Shown here piece by piece: positions 18,429 to 26,286 of a DNA stretch of 64,000 bases; position 1 is the first letter of the stretch, and each line of letters begins with the position of its first letter. Made by a program: the position numbers and the translations under genes. The notes below the pieces were generated by a model. It did not search any database. It saw only the letters and a list, made by a program, of their open reading frames with translations, and was not told where the DNA came from. The stretch comes from Schaalia odontolytica (lineage in GTDB: Bacteria; Actinomycetota; Actinomycetes; Actinomycetales; Actinomycetaceae), in NCBI RefSeq assembly GCF_002847525.1, contig NZ_PKKM01000005.1:66814-130813 (forward strand), read 5' to 3'.

Positions 18429-18946
18429 CGATCATTGACACCCCGCGCCTGCGCTTACGGCCCTGGAACGATATGGACGCACCGGAGCTCTACGAGCTGG
18501 CCCGCGATCCCCGTATCGGGATGCTGTGCGGATGGAAGCCCTTCGAGTGCATCGATGATGCCCACTCGGCACTGTCCACCGTCCTGGCTGCACCCGACAG
18601 CTACGCGGTGACGTTCGCATCGACCGGCGAGATCGTGGGGTCGATTGCGCTGCGCATTGACACAGGCTCTGCCGAGGGAACCGTCGCTGACATCGGATAC
18701 TGGATCGGCGCGCCCTACTGGGGCAACGGATACGCGACAGAGGCGGGGCACGCCATCATCGAGCGCGCGCGTGACCTGGGCGTCGAGACGATCATCTTGA
18801 AATACTTCGACGGAAACGACGCCTCACGCCGGGTCTCAGAAAAGCTCGGCTTTGCATGGCAGAGCCGCGAGGAGGACGTGGAATACCCGCTCATCGGCAA
18901 GCGCCTCACCGTCCACCGGACGGAGCTCGTGCTCACCGGACGCTGA
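18425..18946 (+). CDS. GNAT family N-acetyltransferase (RimJ/RimL-like)
   Basis: 173-residue acetyltransferase. It starts MTIIDTPRLRLRPWNDMD, the usual opening of the RimJ/RimL subgroup, and has the acetyl-CoA loop region YWIGAPYWGNGYATEAGHA followed by NDASRRVSEKLGF. The ATG overlaps the kinase stop by 4 bp (ATGA) and has AGGAGG upstream, so it belongs to the two-component operon. It may modify a ribosomal protein, a peptide or a small amine. A role tied to the signalling system is possible but only inferred from position. Confidence 0.88.
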   Translation: MTIIDTPRLRLRPWNDMDAPELYELARDPRIGMLCGWKPFECIDDAHSALSTVLAAPDSYAVTFASTGEIVGSIALRIDTGSAEGTVADIGYWIGAPYWGNGYATEAGHAIIERARDLGVETIILKYFDGNDASRRVSEKLGFAWQSREEDVEYPLIGKRLTVHRTELVLTGR

Positions 18947-18955
18947 CGGCGTCTC

Positions 18956-19966
18956 TTAGTTGAAGCCGAGGATCGCCGCCGCGACCTTGTAGCCGCCGCG
19001 AACGACCTTGGGCGACGCGTGGCGCACGAGGCCGGCGAGCAGATCCTGGCGCAGTCGATCCGTGGCCTCGGGATTGATCTGGTCCATGTTCTCCCAGATC
19101 TGCTCCTTGAGCGCCAGGTGCTCGGGCGTGCCCGAGAGCTGAGCCATGACGGAGCAAACGACGGCGTTGATGCGCAGGTAGTGGACCATGTAGCGCCACA
19201 GCTTGTCCTCGACCTCGGCGCGCGGGGGCAGCGCGCGAGCCATTGCCTCGTTGACCCGGGCCAGCTGATCGAGGCGCGTGATCATGACCTTCTCGTTGAC
19301 GGACTGATCGTCACGACCGATGAAGTAGTGGTACAGGTCTACGTCTAGGTAGCGGATCGTGGACACGTAGGGAAGCGGCACGAACGAGTACAGGTAGTCC
19401 ACGTAGAACGTGTGCTCGGGCATGACCAGGCCGGAGGCGCGCACGACCTCGGTGCGCATCGTCAGGGCGTGCATCATGAGGTATTGGTCGTAGCGGCAGC
19501 GGCGCAGGTCCGCCCAGCCGAAGGTACGGCCGCGCGGCAGGACGTTGCGGTAGCGGATGACGGCCTTGACCGACTTTCCCTGCTTGTCGTAGACGTAGTT
19601 GGTGACGAGCATGTCCAGGTCGCGGCCGGCCTCGCGCTCCTCGCGCAGGACGTCGAGGACGGCGTTCGTGGCGCGCCGGTCCAGCCAGTCGTCGGAATCG
19701 ACGACGCGCACGTGCGTGCCAGTGGCGGCGGCGAGGCCGGCATTGACGGCTCCGCCGTGTCCCTTGTTCTCCTGGTGGATGACTCTCACGGACGGGTAGC
19801 GGGCAGCCCATTCGTCGGCGATCTGGGCGGTGCGGTCCTTTGAACCATCGTTGACGATGATCGCCTCGAGTTCGTCGCCGTACCCGACGAGCGTGGTCAG
19901 CGCCCGATCGAGGTAATCCTCGGAGTTGTAGGCGGGCACGATCACCGTCAGCAGCGGCGCTCTCAT
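18956..19966 (-). CDS. glycosyltransferase family 2
   Basis: 336-residue cytosolic GT-A glycosyltransferase. LTVIVPAYNSEDYLDRAL, AIIVNDGSKDRTAQIAD and RVVDSDDWLDRRA with the DxD metal site are hallmark GT2 motifs in the first 110 residues. The C-terminal half is helical with no clear membrane segment, so the enzyme probably acts on a membrane-linked acceptor without spanning the membrane. AGGAG precedes the ATG. It is the last gene of a GH3-GtrA-GT2 series on the minus strand, which suggests a role in cell-surface glycan decoration. Donor sugar unknown. Confidence 0.9.
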   Translation of the reverse strand: MRAPLLTVIVPAYNSEDYLDRALTTLVGYGDELEAIIVNDGSKDRTAQIADEWAARYPSVRVIHQENKGHGGAVNAGLAAATGTHVRVVDSDDWLDRRATNAVLDVLREEREAGRDLDMLVTNYVYDKQGKSVKAVIRYRNVLPRGRTFGWADLRRCRYDQYLMMHALTMRTEVVRASGLVMPEHTFYVDYLYSFVPLPYVSTIRYLDVDLYHYFIGRDDQSVNEKVMITRLDQLARVNEAMARALPPRAEVEDKLWRYMVHYLRINAVVCSVMAQLSGTPEHLALKEQIWENMDQINPEATDRLRQDLLAGLVRHASPKVVRGGYKVAAAILGFN

Positions 19967-19997
19967 GGAGTCTCCTCTCGTGAAGTCTGCCAGTAGT

Positions 19998-20609
19998 CTA
20001 CTGTGCTGCGCTGACCTGCGCGTCCTCCTGCGTGGGTTCCTGCTTGAAGATCACTTTAAAGATGGGGAAGAACACCCAGAAGGAGACCGCGGCGTTGATG
20101 ATCATCGTGATGACGTCCGCGAAGGTCTCGCCGCCCGCTCCCATCGCACCGATCGCCCACGCGTAAATCGGGTCCTTGTAGAGGACCTGGAGGGCGGCCG
20201 CAGCGATCGTGATGACGACGTAGGCGACCGCGTACCAGAAGGCAGCCTTCCCCACCGACGAGTTGGACTTGAAGGTGACGTTGCGCTGTGCAAAGAAGTT
20301 GATGACCTGAGCGATCAGCAGCGTGATCTCGACGGCGAGGAAGTATGCGAGGCCACCGCCCCCTCCCACCGACATCGAACCAGCCGGGTAATCGAAGAGA
20401 AACACCGTGTGTCCGTGGGAGACGCCGACGGGCAGGAACTGAAAGCCCGTGTCAACGAGGCTCGTGTGCGCGAATGCCGCCTTAAATGCCGGCATGAGGA
20501 CCAGCTGCAGCACCGTGATGCCGTTGGAGAGGATGAAGAAGACGATGAACTGGGCGGCCGTGGTGTGCTTGTCTTCGAAGGCGTTCCACCAGCGCTTGAA
20601 TGCCTGCAT
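19998..20609 (-). CDS. GtrA-like membrane protein
   Basis: 203-residue protein with four hydrophobic segments and the characteristic GtrA signature INFFAQRNVTFKSN after the second or third helix. GtrA proteins are thought to help move lipid-linked sugars across the membrane together with a GT2 enzyme, and a GT2 gene follows 31 bp downstream. Compared with short GtrA proteins (about 130 residues) it carries an extra loop with a Gly run (SVGGGGGLAY) and a longer N-terminal part. AAAGGA precedes the ATG. Confidence 0.82.
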   Translation of the reverse strand: MQAFKRWWNAFEDKHTTAAQFIVFFILSNGITVLQLVLMPAFKAAFAHTSLVDTGFQFLPVGVSHGHTVFLFDYPAGSMSVGGGGGLAYFLAVEITLLIAQVINFFAQRNVTFKSNSSVGKAAFWYAVAYVVITIAAAALQVLYKDPIYAWAIGAMGAGGETFADVITMIINAAVSFWVFFPIFKVIFKQEPTQEDAQVSAAQ

Positions 20610-20653
20610 GAGTTGTCCTTTACGTCAGTGTGTTGAACGAGGCCGGGGCCGCG

Positions 20654-23113
20654 TCATCGGGTCTGGTCGAGTTCGCGCTGGGTGGCCTTGTTGGCGCGGG
20701 CGTTGGAGATATAGCCGAGGGCGGCGCGGGTGAGTCCTCGCAGGGGGTGCCCGTTGACGGCATCGAGGATCGCGTCCACCATGTCGGGGCTTGCCGCGCC
20801 GTTGCTCATCTTCGCGATGGCTCGGAAAGGCATGTTGAGGACGAAGAGGATGTTGAGATCCGGGGTTCCCTTCGCGTCCGCCTTCGCTTTGAGGGCGTGG
20901 AGCCCCCGTCCGGCGACGCGGGCGAGCCAGGTCTTGGCGCGCGTCATCTCAGACAGCGGGTCGGAGGCGACGAGGTCGTCCGCGGGGTGAGCGGTCGGGA
21001 TTGTCCGTCCCAGCAGGACGGCGAACTCACCGTTGGTGACGTGCGCAACGTCTGCACTCAGGTAGTGACCGAGGGCAGGGTCGATCGGCGAGGGCGTGGT
21101 TCCGTCAACCTCGAGGGTGGCGCTCAGCAGCGTGTCGGAGACGTTACGTCCCACGTGGATCGTCCAGGTTCCCTCCTCGGTCTCCCACGCACCGCGCGAG
21201 GTCTCCCAGTGACGGAATGTGTAGCGGTCGAAGGGAATCCTCACGCTCACCGATGCTCCGGCAGCCACCTCGACCTTGGCGAAGCCCTTGAGCTCGCGGG
21301 CGGGACCGAACACGCCGCCGGGGGCGCTCACGTAGAGCTGGACGACCTCGGCACCGTCGCGCGCAGAGGTGTTGGTGACCGTGAGGGTAGCCCCCTCCTC
21401 GTTCACGGCGAGGTCGGAGTATTCGAAGCTCGAGTACGACAGGCCGTAGCCGAAGGGGAAGGCAACGTCGATGCCCGCGGTCGTGAAGTAGCGGTAGCCG
21501 ACGAACGGGCCTTCGCGGTAGTACGCGAGCGGTCCGGTCGCCGGGTACCATGCGGCGGTCGGGTGGTCCTCGTCGGAGAGCGCGTAGGTTTCGGCCAGGC
21601 GTCCCGACGGATTGACGGCGCCGGTGAGGACGTCGAGCATCGCGGCGGCGCCTCCCTGGCCGGTGAGGTAGCCATTGATGAGCGCGGGCACGGACGAGGC
21701 CCACGGCATCTCGACGCTGGCACCACCGGTCAGGACGACGACGGTGCGCGGATTCGCTGCGGCGACGGCCTCGATGAGGCGATCCTGGCCCTCGGGCAGG
21801 CGCATGTGGGGGCGGTCCAGGCCTTCGGATTCGGCCAGCTCGTCGAGACCGACGTAAACAAGCGCTACGTCGGCGCGCTCGGCGATGGCCACGGCCTCGG
21901 CGATGAGAGCATCGCTCGTGCCGCCGTGGCGCTGGTACCCGCTCGCATATCCCTCGAGAACGAGGCCTCGAGCTGCCTCTCCCCCGGCTTCAAGCAGTTC
22001 GCGCGGAGCCTCCACACGAGTGGGGTTGACCTGGGAGGAACCCGATCCCTGGAAGCGCGGCATGTCGGCGAGATCGCCGATAAGGGCGACGCTCGTGCCG
22101 GCGCTCAGGGGCAGGAGCTCCTCCTCGTTACGCAGGAGGGTTATCGCTTCTGATGCGATGCGCATGGCGAGAGCATGGTGCTCGTCGAGATCGTAGGGCG
22201 TGGGTGCGGGCAGCCCGGCACTGGCCGCCGCGACGGTGAGAACTTCCTGGGCGCGCGCGTAGACGTCGGCCGCGTCCAATTCCCCGACCTCGACGGCCGC
22301 GACAATCTGGCGGGCACCCGCCAGACCGGGGGCGGGCATCTCAAGGCTGCCGCCGGCGCGCGCGGCCTCGACGGCACTGTTCGAACCGCCCCAGTCCGAG
22401 ATGACCATGCCGTCGAAACCCCACTCGGTGCGCAGGATGTCGGTCAGCAGATGCTTGTTCTCGTGCGCGTAGGTGCCGTTGACGAGGTTGTAGGAGCTCA
22501 TGATCGCCCGCGGCTTGGCCTCTCGACAGACGATCTCGAAGCCGGTCAGGTAGATCTCACGCATCGTGCGCTCGTCCACGATGGAATCCGAGGCCATGCG
22601 GCGCAGCTCCTGTGAGTTGACAGCGAAGTGCTTGGGGCAGGCTGCTGTACCCGTGGATTGGATTCCGTCGACGAGGCCAGCGGCCATGCGTCCGGCGAGG
22701 ATCGGGTCCTCGGAAAAGTACTCGAAGTTACGCCCACACAGGGGCGAACGCTTGATGTTGAGGCCGGGACCGAGCAGGACGTTGACACCGAGGCCTCGCG
22801 CTTCCAGCCCCAGCGCCTCACCCATCTCATGCGCCAGCTCCGGGTTCCACGTGGCCGCGACGGCTGAGGCCGTCGGGAAGCAGGTTGCCTTCTCCGACTC
22901 CGCGATACCCAGGTGGTCGGCGTCCCCGAGCTGGCGGCGAACGCCGTGGGGACCGTCGCTCATCACGAAGGAGGGAACGCCCGCCGCGGGGATCGGGCGG
23001 GAGTCCCAGGCGCTCGAACCCGAGAGAAGCGCCGCGGCCTGCAGGAGGGTGAGGTCGTTGGCGTCCGTCAGTACTGCGTGCTCCATCGTCGTGAACTGCC
23101 TTTCGTGCTCCAT
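20654..23113 (-). CDS. glycoside hydrolase family 3 (beta-glucosidase type)
   Basis: About 819-residue intracellular hydrolase (no signal peptide) releasing terminal beta-linked sugars. The N-terminal barrel has PSFVMSDGPHGVRR, CPKHFAVNSQE and the nucleophile Asp in GMVISDWGGSNSAV. The second domain has SVALIGDLADMPRFQGSGSS, and a fibronectin-III-like domain (VQLYVSAPGGV, about residues 600-680) follows. The start is uncertain: the ATGs at 23113 and 23086 both suit the family, neither with an ideal ribosome site, while the open frame to 23212 adds residues unlike the family. The TGCACGTGCA palindrome at 23202-23211 lies upstream. GtrA and GT2 genes follow 44 and 690 bp downstream. Confidence 0.9.
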   Translation of the reverse strand: MEHERQFTTMEHAVLTDANDLTLLQAAALLSGSSAWDSRPIPAAGVPSFVMSDGPHGVRRQLGDADHLGIAESEKATCFPTASAVAATWNPELAHEMGEALGLEARGLGVNVLLGPGLNIKRSPLCGRNFEYFSEDPILAGRMAAGLVDGIQSTGTAACPKHFAVNSQELRRMASDSIVDERTMREIYLTGFEIVCREAKPRAIMSSYNLVNGTYAHENKHLLTDILRTEWGFDGMVISDWGGSNSAVEAARAGGSLEMPAPGLAGARQIVAAVEVGELDAADVYARAQEVLTVAAASAGLPAPTPYDLDEHHALAMRIASEAITLLRNEEELLPLSAGTSVALIGDLADMPRFQGSGSSQVNPTRVEAPRELLEAGGEAARGLVLEGYASGYQRHGGTSDALIAEAVAIAERADVALVYVGLDELAESEGLDRPHMRLPEGQDRLIEAVAAANPRTVVVLTGGASVEMPWASSVPALINGYLTGQGGAAAMLDVLTGAVNPSGRLAETYALSDEDHPTAAWYPATGPLAYYREGPFVGYRYFTTAGIDVAFPFGYGLSYSSFEYSDLAVNEEGATLTVTNTSARDGAEVVQLYVSAPGGVFGPARELKGFAKVEVAAGASVSVRIPFDRYTFRHWETSRGAWETEEGTWTIHVGRNVSDTLLSATLEVDGTTPSPIDPALGHYLSADVAHVTNGEFAVLLGRTIPTAHPADDLVASDPLSEMTRAKTWLARVAGRGLHALKAKADAKGTPDLNILFVLNMPFRAIAKMSNGAASPDMVDAILDAVNGHPLRGLTRAALGYISNARANKATQRELDQTR

Positions 23114-23201
23114 CGCGGGTATCGTCGATGGTTCCAGTGTGGACCACGGGGTACCCTTCCAATCGACCGTGCGCATGATTTGTCGTTTGCGGGGCGTATT
23201 C

Positions 23202-23211
23202 TGCACGTGCA
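23202..23211. promoter_or_regulatory. TGCACGTGCA palindrome between divergent GH3 and HAD genes
   Basis: Perfect 10-bp palindrome in the divergent promoter region. LacI-type regulators often use such CG-centred sites near glycosidase genes. No regulator gene is adjacent, so the role is a guess. Confidence 0.25.
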
Positions 23212-23244
23212 AGGCCGGTTTCGCCCTGGGATAAGATGGATCCT

Positions 23245-24144
23245 ATGACTGACACCGAGGTCCCCGCGCGCGTCGAGAACGAGTCCCCATCTCCCCGTGC
23301 AGTCTTTGTCGACATCGACGGGACGCTGTGCGATTCTCGCCAGCGAATCCCAGAATCCGCGCTTGAGGCCCTGGCGCAGGTCAGGGAGGGCGGACACCGG
23401 CTCTTCGCGTGCACGGGCCGCTCCGCGCCCGAGGTCTACCCCCGCTTTTGGGATGTCGGCTTCGAGGGGATCGTCGGCGGTGCCGGAGGATACGCGGCCG
23501 TCGGCAATACGATTCTCCTGGACGAGCGCATGCCCCGCGAGCACGTCGATGTCTTGACCACCCTATGGGAGGAACTCGACGCCTTCTACATCTGGCAGGG
23601 CCCCGACCAGATGGGGCCCAGCGAGGGATACCTCGACTTCTTCGTTCCCCGGGCCGGCAAACACCCTGAGGACTGGATCGAATACGCCCAGTCGATCACA
23701 CCCTTTATCGTGGGCATCGACGGCGGTGCATTCACCAAGGTCACAGCATATGTCCCGCCCGAAAAAGCCTCGATGGAACGCGTGACAGCAGCGCTACCGG
23801 ACGGCTATCGCGCGATCATCGGCTCCGTTGGCGCTGCAGGCTACGTTCCCTTCGAGGTCGTTCCGGCCCATCTGTCGAAAGCAGTCGGCATCCGCGCCAT
23901 CTGCCAGCACGTGGGCATTCCGCTCTCTTACACCGTCGCGCTCGGCGACTCCAACAACGACGTCGAGGCCGTGGCAACGGCAGCGGTCGGCATCAGCATC
24001 GGGGACGACTGCGAGGCCCTCGTAGACGTCGCGGACATCGTCGCTCCCTCCGTTTCCGAAGACGGCCTGGCATGGGCTCTGCGCGCCGCCGGCCTGACGA
24101 CACTCGAGCACACTGGGGGCCACGGCCTCGGCGATGCGCGGTGA
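23245..24144 (+). CDS. HAD-IIB (Cof-type) phosphatase
   Basis: 299-residue cytosolic HAD phosphatase. The catalytic motif AVFVDIDGTLCDSRQ (two Asp) is followed by FACTGRSAPEVYP (motif II) and VALGDSNNDVEAVATA (motif IV). A large C2 cap domain fills residues about 90-200. Members dephosphorylate sugar phosphates or nucleotides. An ATG nine bases earlier (23236) lies inside the likely -10 box TAAGAT (23232-23237), so the ATG at 23245 with a 7-nt gap is preferred as a leaderless start. Its stop overlaps the start of the MFS gene in GTGA. Confidence 0.88.
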   Translation: MTDTEVPARVENESPSPRAVFVDIDGTLCDSRQRIPESALEALAQVREGGHRLFACTGRSAPEVYPRFWDVGFEGIVGGAGGYAAVGNTILLDERMPREHVDVLTTLWEELDAFYIWQGPDQMGPSEGYLDFFVPRAGKHPEDWIEYAQSITPFIVGIDGGAFTKVTAYVPPEKASMERVTAALPDGYRAIIGSVGAAGYVPFEVVPAHLSKAVGIRAICQHVGIPLSYTVALGDSNNDVEAVATAAVGISIGDDCEALVDVADIVAPSVSEDGLAWALRAAGLTTLEHTGGHGLGDAR

Positions 24145-25406
24145 ACGGGTCCCTGCAGCGCTGGCTGCACCATCCCCTCACCCGTAATTCCGCCTTCATG
24201 CACCTGTGGGCAGGGCAAACCGCCGCAGAGATCGGCTTCCAGGTGGGAGCCCTGGCGACCTCGGCGATCGCGATCAGCCTCCTGCACGCCAGCGAAACCC
24301 AGATCGGACTGCTTTCCGCCCTGCAGACCCTCGCATTTTTGCTTGTCGGCTTGCCCGCCGGCGCCTGGGTGGACCGGTGGCGCAAGCGCCGCGTCATGAT
24401 CGCCGCGAACCTCACGCGCATCACGGCCCTGACGTCTATCCCCCTGGCCTACATCCTCTCGTCACTGACCCTCGTACACCTCATGGTCGTCGCAACCATC
24501 CTCGGCCTATCCACCGTCTTCTTCGACGTGGCCTACCAGTCCTACGTTCCCATGATCGCCTCCAAGCGGTACATCGGCGCGGCCAACGGGCGCCTCGAGG
24601 CCTCGTACCAGGTCGGCCTTGCCGGGGGTCCGGGGCTGGGCGGCTGGCTCCTCGGCATCGTGGCTGCTCCCTTGGTCTACCTGCTGACCGCCGCCACCTA
24701 CGTTGCGTCCACGTGGGCGATCTGGCGCATTCGCACGCCCGAGCCCACTCCTGTGCGCAGCGATGCCACCCTCGGCGCCCAGATACGCGAGGGCCTCGCC
24801 TTCGTGCGCGGCCAACGCATTCTCTACCCGCTCTTTTCCTGCATTGCCGCCGGGGCCTTTGCAAGCGCGGGCATCCGGGTGCTGCTGCCCCTCCTCGTGC
24901 TGCGCACCCTGAGCATGAGCGCCACGCAGCTCGGCTTGTTGCTCAGCGCCGGGGCGATCGGCGGATTCCTCGGGGCGCTCACCCGGCCAGTGTGGATCGC
25001 CCACCTGGGAATCGGGCGCACCCTCGTCATCACCAATATCATCGGCGTTCTCGTGATTGTCGCCCAGCCGGCCTCCATTCACGCCCCGGGCATGGCCGCG
25101 TGGATCATTGCCGTGAGCGGCGTCGCGTCCTCCTACTTCCTCACCGTCTACAACGTCACCCAGATGAGCCTGCGCCAGGAAATCTGTCCTCCCGACATGC
25201 TCGGGCGCATGAACGCGATCTTCCGCTTCGCGGTCTGGGGTGTCATGCCCCTCGGATCATTCGTTGCCGGCATCGTTGCCGCCCACACCGGGATCGAGGC
25301 TGCGATGTATCTGTTCACGGCACTCGCCGTCGCCGCCGGCGTCGCGATAGCATTCACTCCGGCTGCCCGTATCCGAGGTTCAAGTGCCTCCCCGACCATC
25401 TCATAA
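24141..25406 (+). CDS. MFS transporter (drug-efflux/macrolide-type)
   Basis: 421-residue protein with about 12 membrane helices. Motif A between helices 2 and 3 reads GLPAGAWVDRWRKRRVM, and the matching second-half loop reads GALTRPVWIAHLGIGR. The sequence LHASETQIGLLSALQT is typical of MefA-like exporters. The start is the GTG at 24141 within a GTGA overlap with the HAD gene. The frame is open further upstream but runs inside the HAD coding sequence. Substrate unknown; an efflux role is most likely. Confidence 0.88.
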   Translation: MNGSLQRWLHHPLTRNSAFMHLWAGQTAAEIGFQVGALATSAIAISLLHASETQIGLLSALQTLAFLLVGLPAGAWVDRWRKRRVMIAANLTRITALTSIPLAYILSSLTLVHLMVVATILGLSTVFFDVAYQSYVPMIASKRYIGAANGRLEASYQVGLAGGPGLGGWLLGIVAAPLVYLLTAATYVASTWAIWRIRTPEPTPVRSDATLGAQIREGLAFVRGQRILYPLFSCIAAGAFASAGIRVLLPLLVLRTLSMSATQLGLLLSAGAIGGFLGALTRPVWIAHLGIGRTLVITNIIGVLVIVAQPASIHAPGMAAWIIAVSGVASSYFLTVYNVTQMSLRQEICPPDMLGRMNAIFRFAVWGVMPLGSFVAGIVAAHTGIEAAMYLFTALAVAAGVAIAFTPAARIRGSSASPTIS

Positions 25407-25472
25407 TGTGACGCGCTCGGTCGCTGCAACTGTGCCCATTCGCGCACGGTCGCGATACCATAAGTGTGAGGC

Positions 25473-25487
25473 AAACCGCAACGGTTT
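25473..25487. promoter_or_regulatory. candidate operator AAACCG-CAA-CGGTTT of the PTS EIIB-EIIA unit
   Basis: Perfect inverted repeat with 6-bp arms. It lies 25 bp upstream of the EIIB start and just downstream of a possible -10 box TACCAT (25456-25461), where a LacI/GntR-type repressor would block transcription. Confidence 0.45.
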
Positions 25488-25512
25488 CGGTGACTGAGCC
25501 AAGGAGGACACC

Positions 25513-25743
25513 ATGAGCACCGCAACGACCCTCGTCGAGGCCCTGGGCGGCTGGGACAACATCTCCAACCTAGAAGCGTGCATCACGCGCATCCGCCTGG
25601 ACGCAGCCAACACCGACCTCATCGACGAGGCCAAGCTGCGCGAAGCCGGAGCCTTCGACGTCGTCATCGTTGGCGACGCCGTGCAGCTCGTCATGGGCCC
25701 CGACTCCGAGGACCTTGTCGAGCAGATGAACGCGAGCCGGTGA
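25513..25743 (+). CDS. PTS glucose-family EIIB domain protein (stand-alone)
   Basis: 76-residue phosphotransferase subunit that carries phosphate on a cysteine and passes it to the sugar bound by an EIIC permease. NISNLEACITRIRLD with Cys23 is almost identical in layout to the EIIB-Glc active site. It normally exists as a domain fused to EIIC, but here it stands alone. AAGGAGG lies 6 nt upstream of the ATG. The EIIA gene starts within its stop codon (GTGA). No EIIC gene is visible in the window, so the permease must be encoded elsewhere. Confidence 0.92.
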   Translation: MSTATTLVEALGGWDNISNLEACITRIRLDAANTDLIDEAKLREAGAFDVVIVGDAVQLVMGPDSEDLVEQMNASR

Positions 25744-26213
25744 GCTTTCTCGTCCGCGCGCCTTTCGGTGCGCACGTCCTGCCCCTGTCCGAGGTACCCG
25801 ATCCCGTCTTCGCCAGTGGCGTCGTCGGGGATGGGCGCGCGCTCCTACCGGAAGCCGATGTCACGTGCGTGACCGTTCACTCCCCCATCAACGGAGTGGT
25901 CACCAAGCTCAAATCGCACGCGGCGATTATCACGTCGACGCGCGGGCCTTCGATCCTGATTCATCTGGGCATCGACACCGTCGGCCTGCGTGGCCGAGGC
26001 TTTGCTCCCCTCGTTGAGGAGGGCGACATCATCGACGCTGGCGCTCCTCTCATCCACTGGGATCTCGGCCCCGTCCGCGCGGCAGGTCTGTCCCCCTGCG
26101 TACCCGTCATTGTCGTCAGCCCACCCGGAGAGGCGGTTTCTCCCGAGTTCGATGAAGCACTGCCCACAGTGGGGATTCTCGATCCGCTGTTTTCTCTTTC
26201 CGATCACGACTGA
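25740..26213 (+). CDS. PTS glucose-family EIIA protein (Crr-like)
   Basis: 157-residue EIIA that accepts phosphate from HPr and gives it to EIIB. Opening APFGAHVLPLSEVPDPVFA and VVGDG match Crr. The active-site pair is His60 (KSHAAIITS) and His75 (ILIHLGIDTVGL), equivalent to His75 and His90 of Escherichia coli EIIA-Glc. The GTG start overlaps the EIIB stop by 4 bp, so both proteins are made together. In many Gram-positive bacteria this protein also takes part in regulation, but nothing here proves that. A hairpin terminator follows at 26229. Confidence 0.92.
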   Translation: MSFLVRAPFGAHVLPLSEVPDPVFASGVVGDGRALLPEADVTCVTVHSPINGVVTKLKSHAAIITSTRGPSILIHLGIDTVGLRGRGFAPLVEEGDIIDAGAPLIHWDLGPVRAAGLSPCVPVIVVSPPGEAVSPEFDEALPTVGILDPLFSLSDHD

Positions 26214-26228
26214 TCGACGATCCGATGA

Positions 26229-26264
26229 GTGAACCCCACGACCCTTTCGGGTCGCGGGGTTCAC
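26229..26264. terminator. bidirectional terminator between EIIA and malQ
   Basis: Hairpin with GTGAACCCC/GGGGTTCAC and CGACCC/GGGTCG stems and a TTTC loop, followed by TTGTTC on the plus strand. It separates the convergent EIIA and malQ genes. Confidence 0.8.
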
Positions 26265-26286
26265 TTGTTCAGCGTATCGCAGTCCG

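Noticed and set aside
24072-24140. Longer N terminus for the MFS transporter
   Set aside because: It would lie inside the HAD gene; the GTGA-coupled GTG at 24141 gives the usual N terminus.
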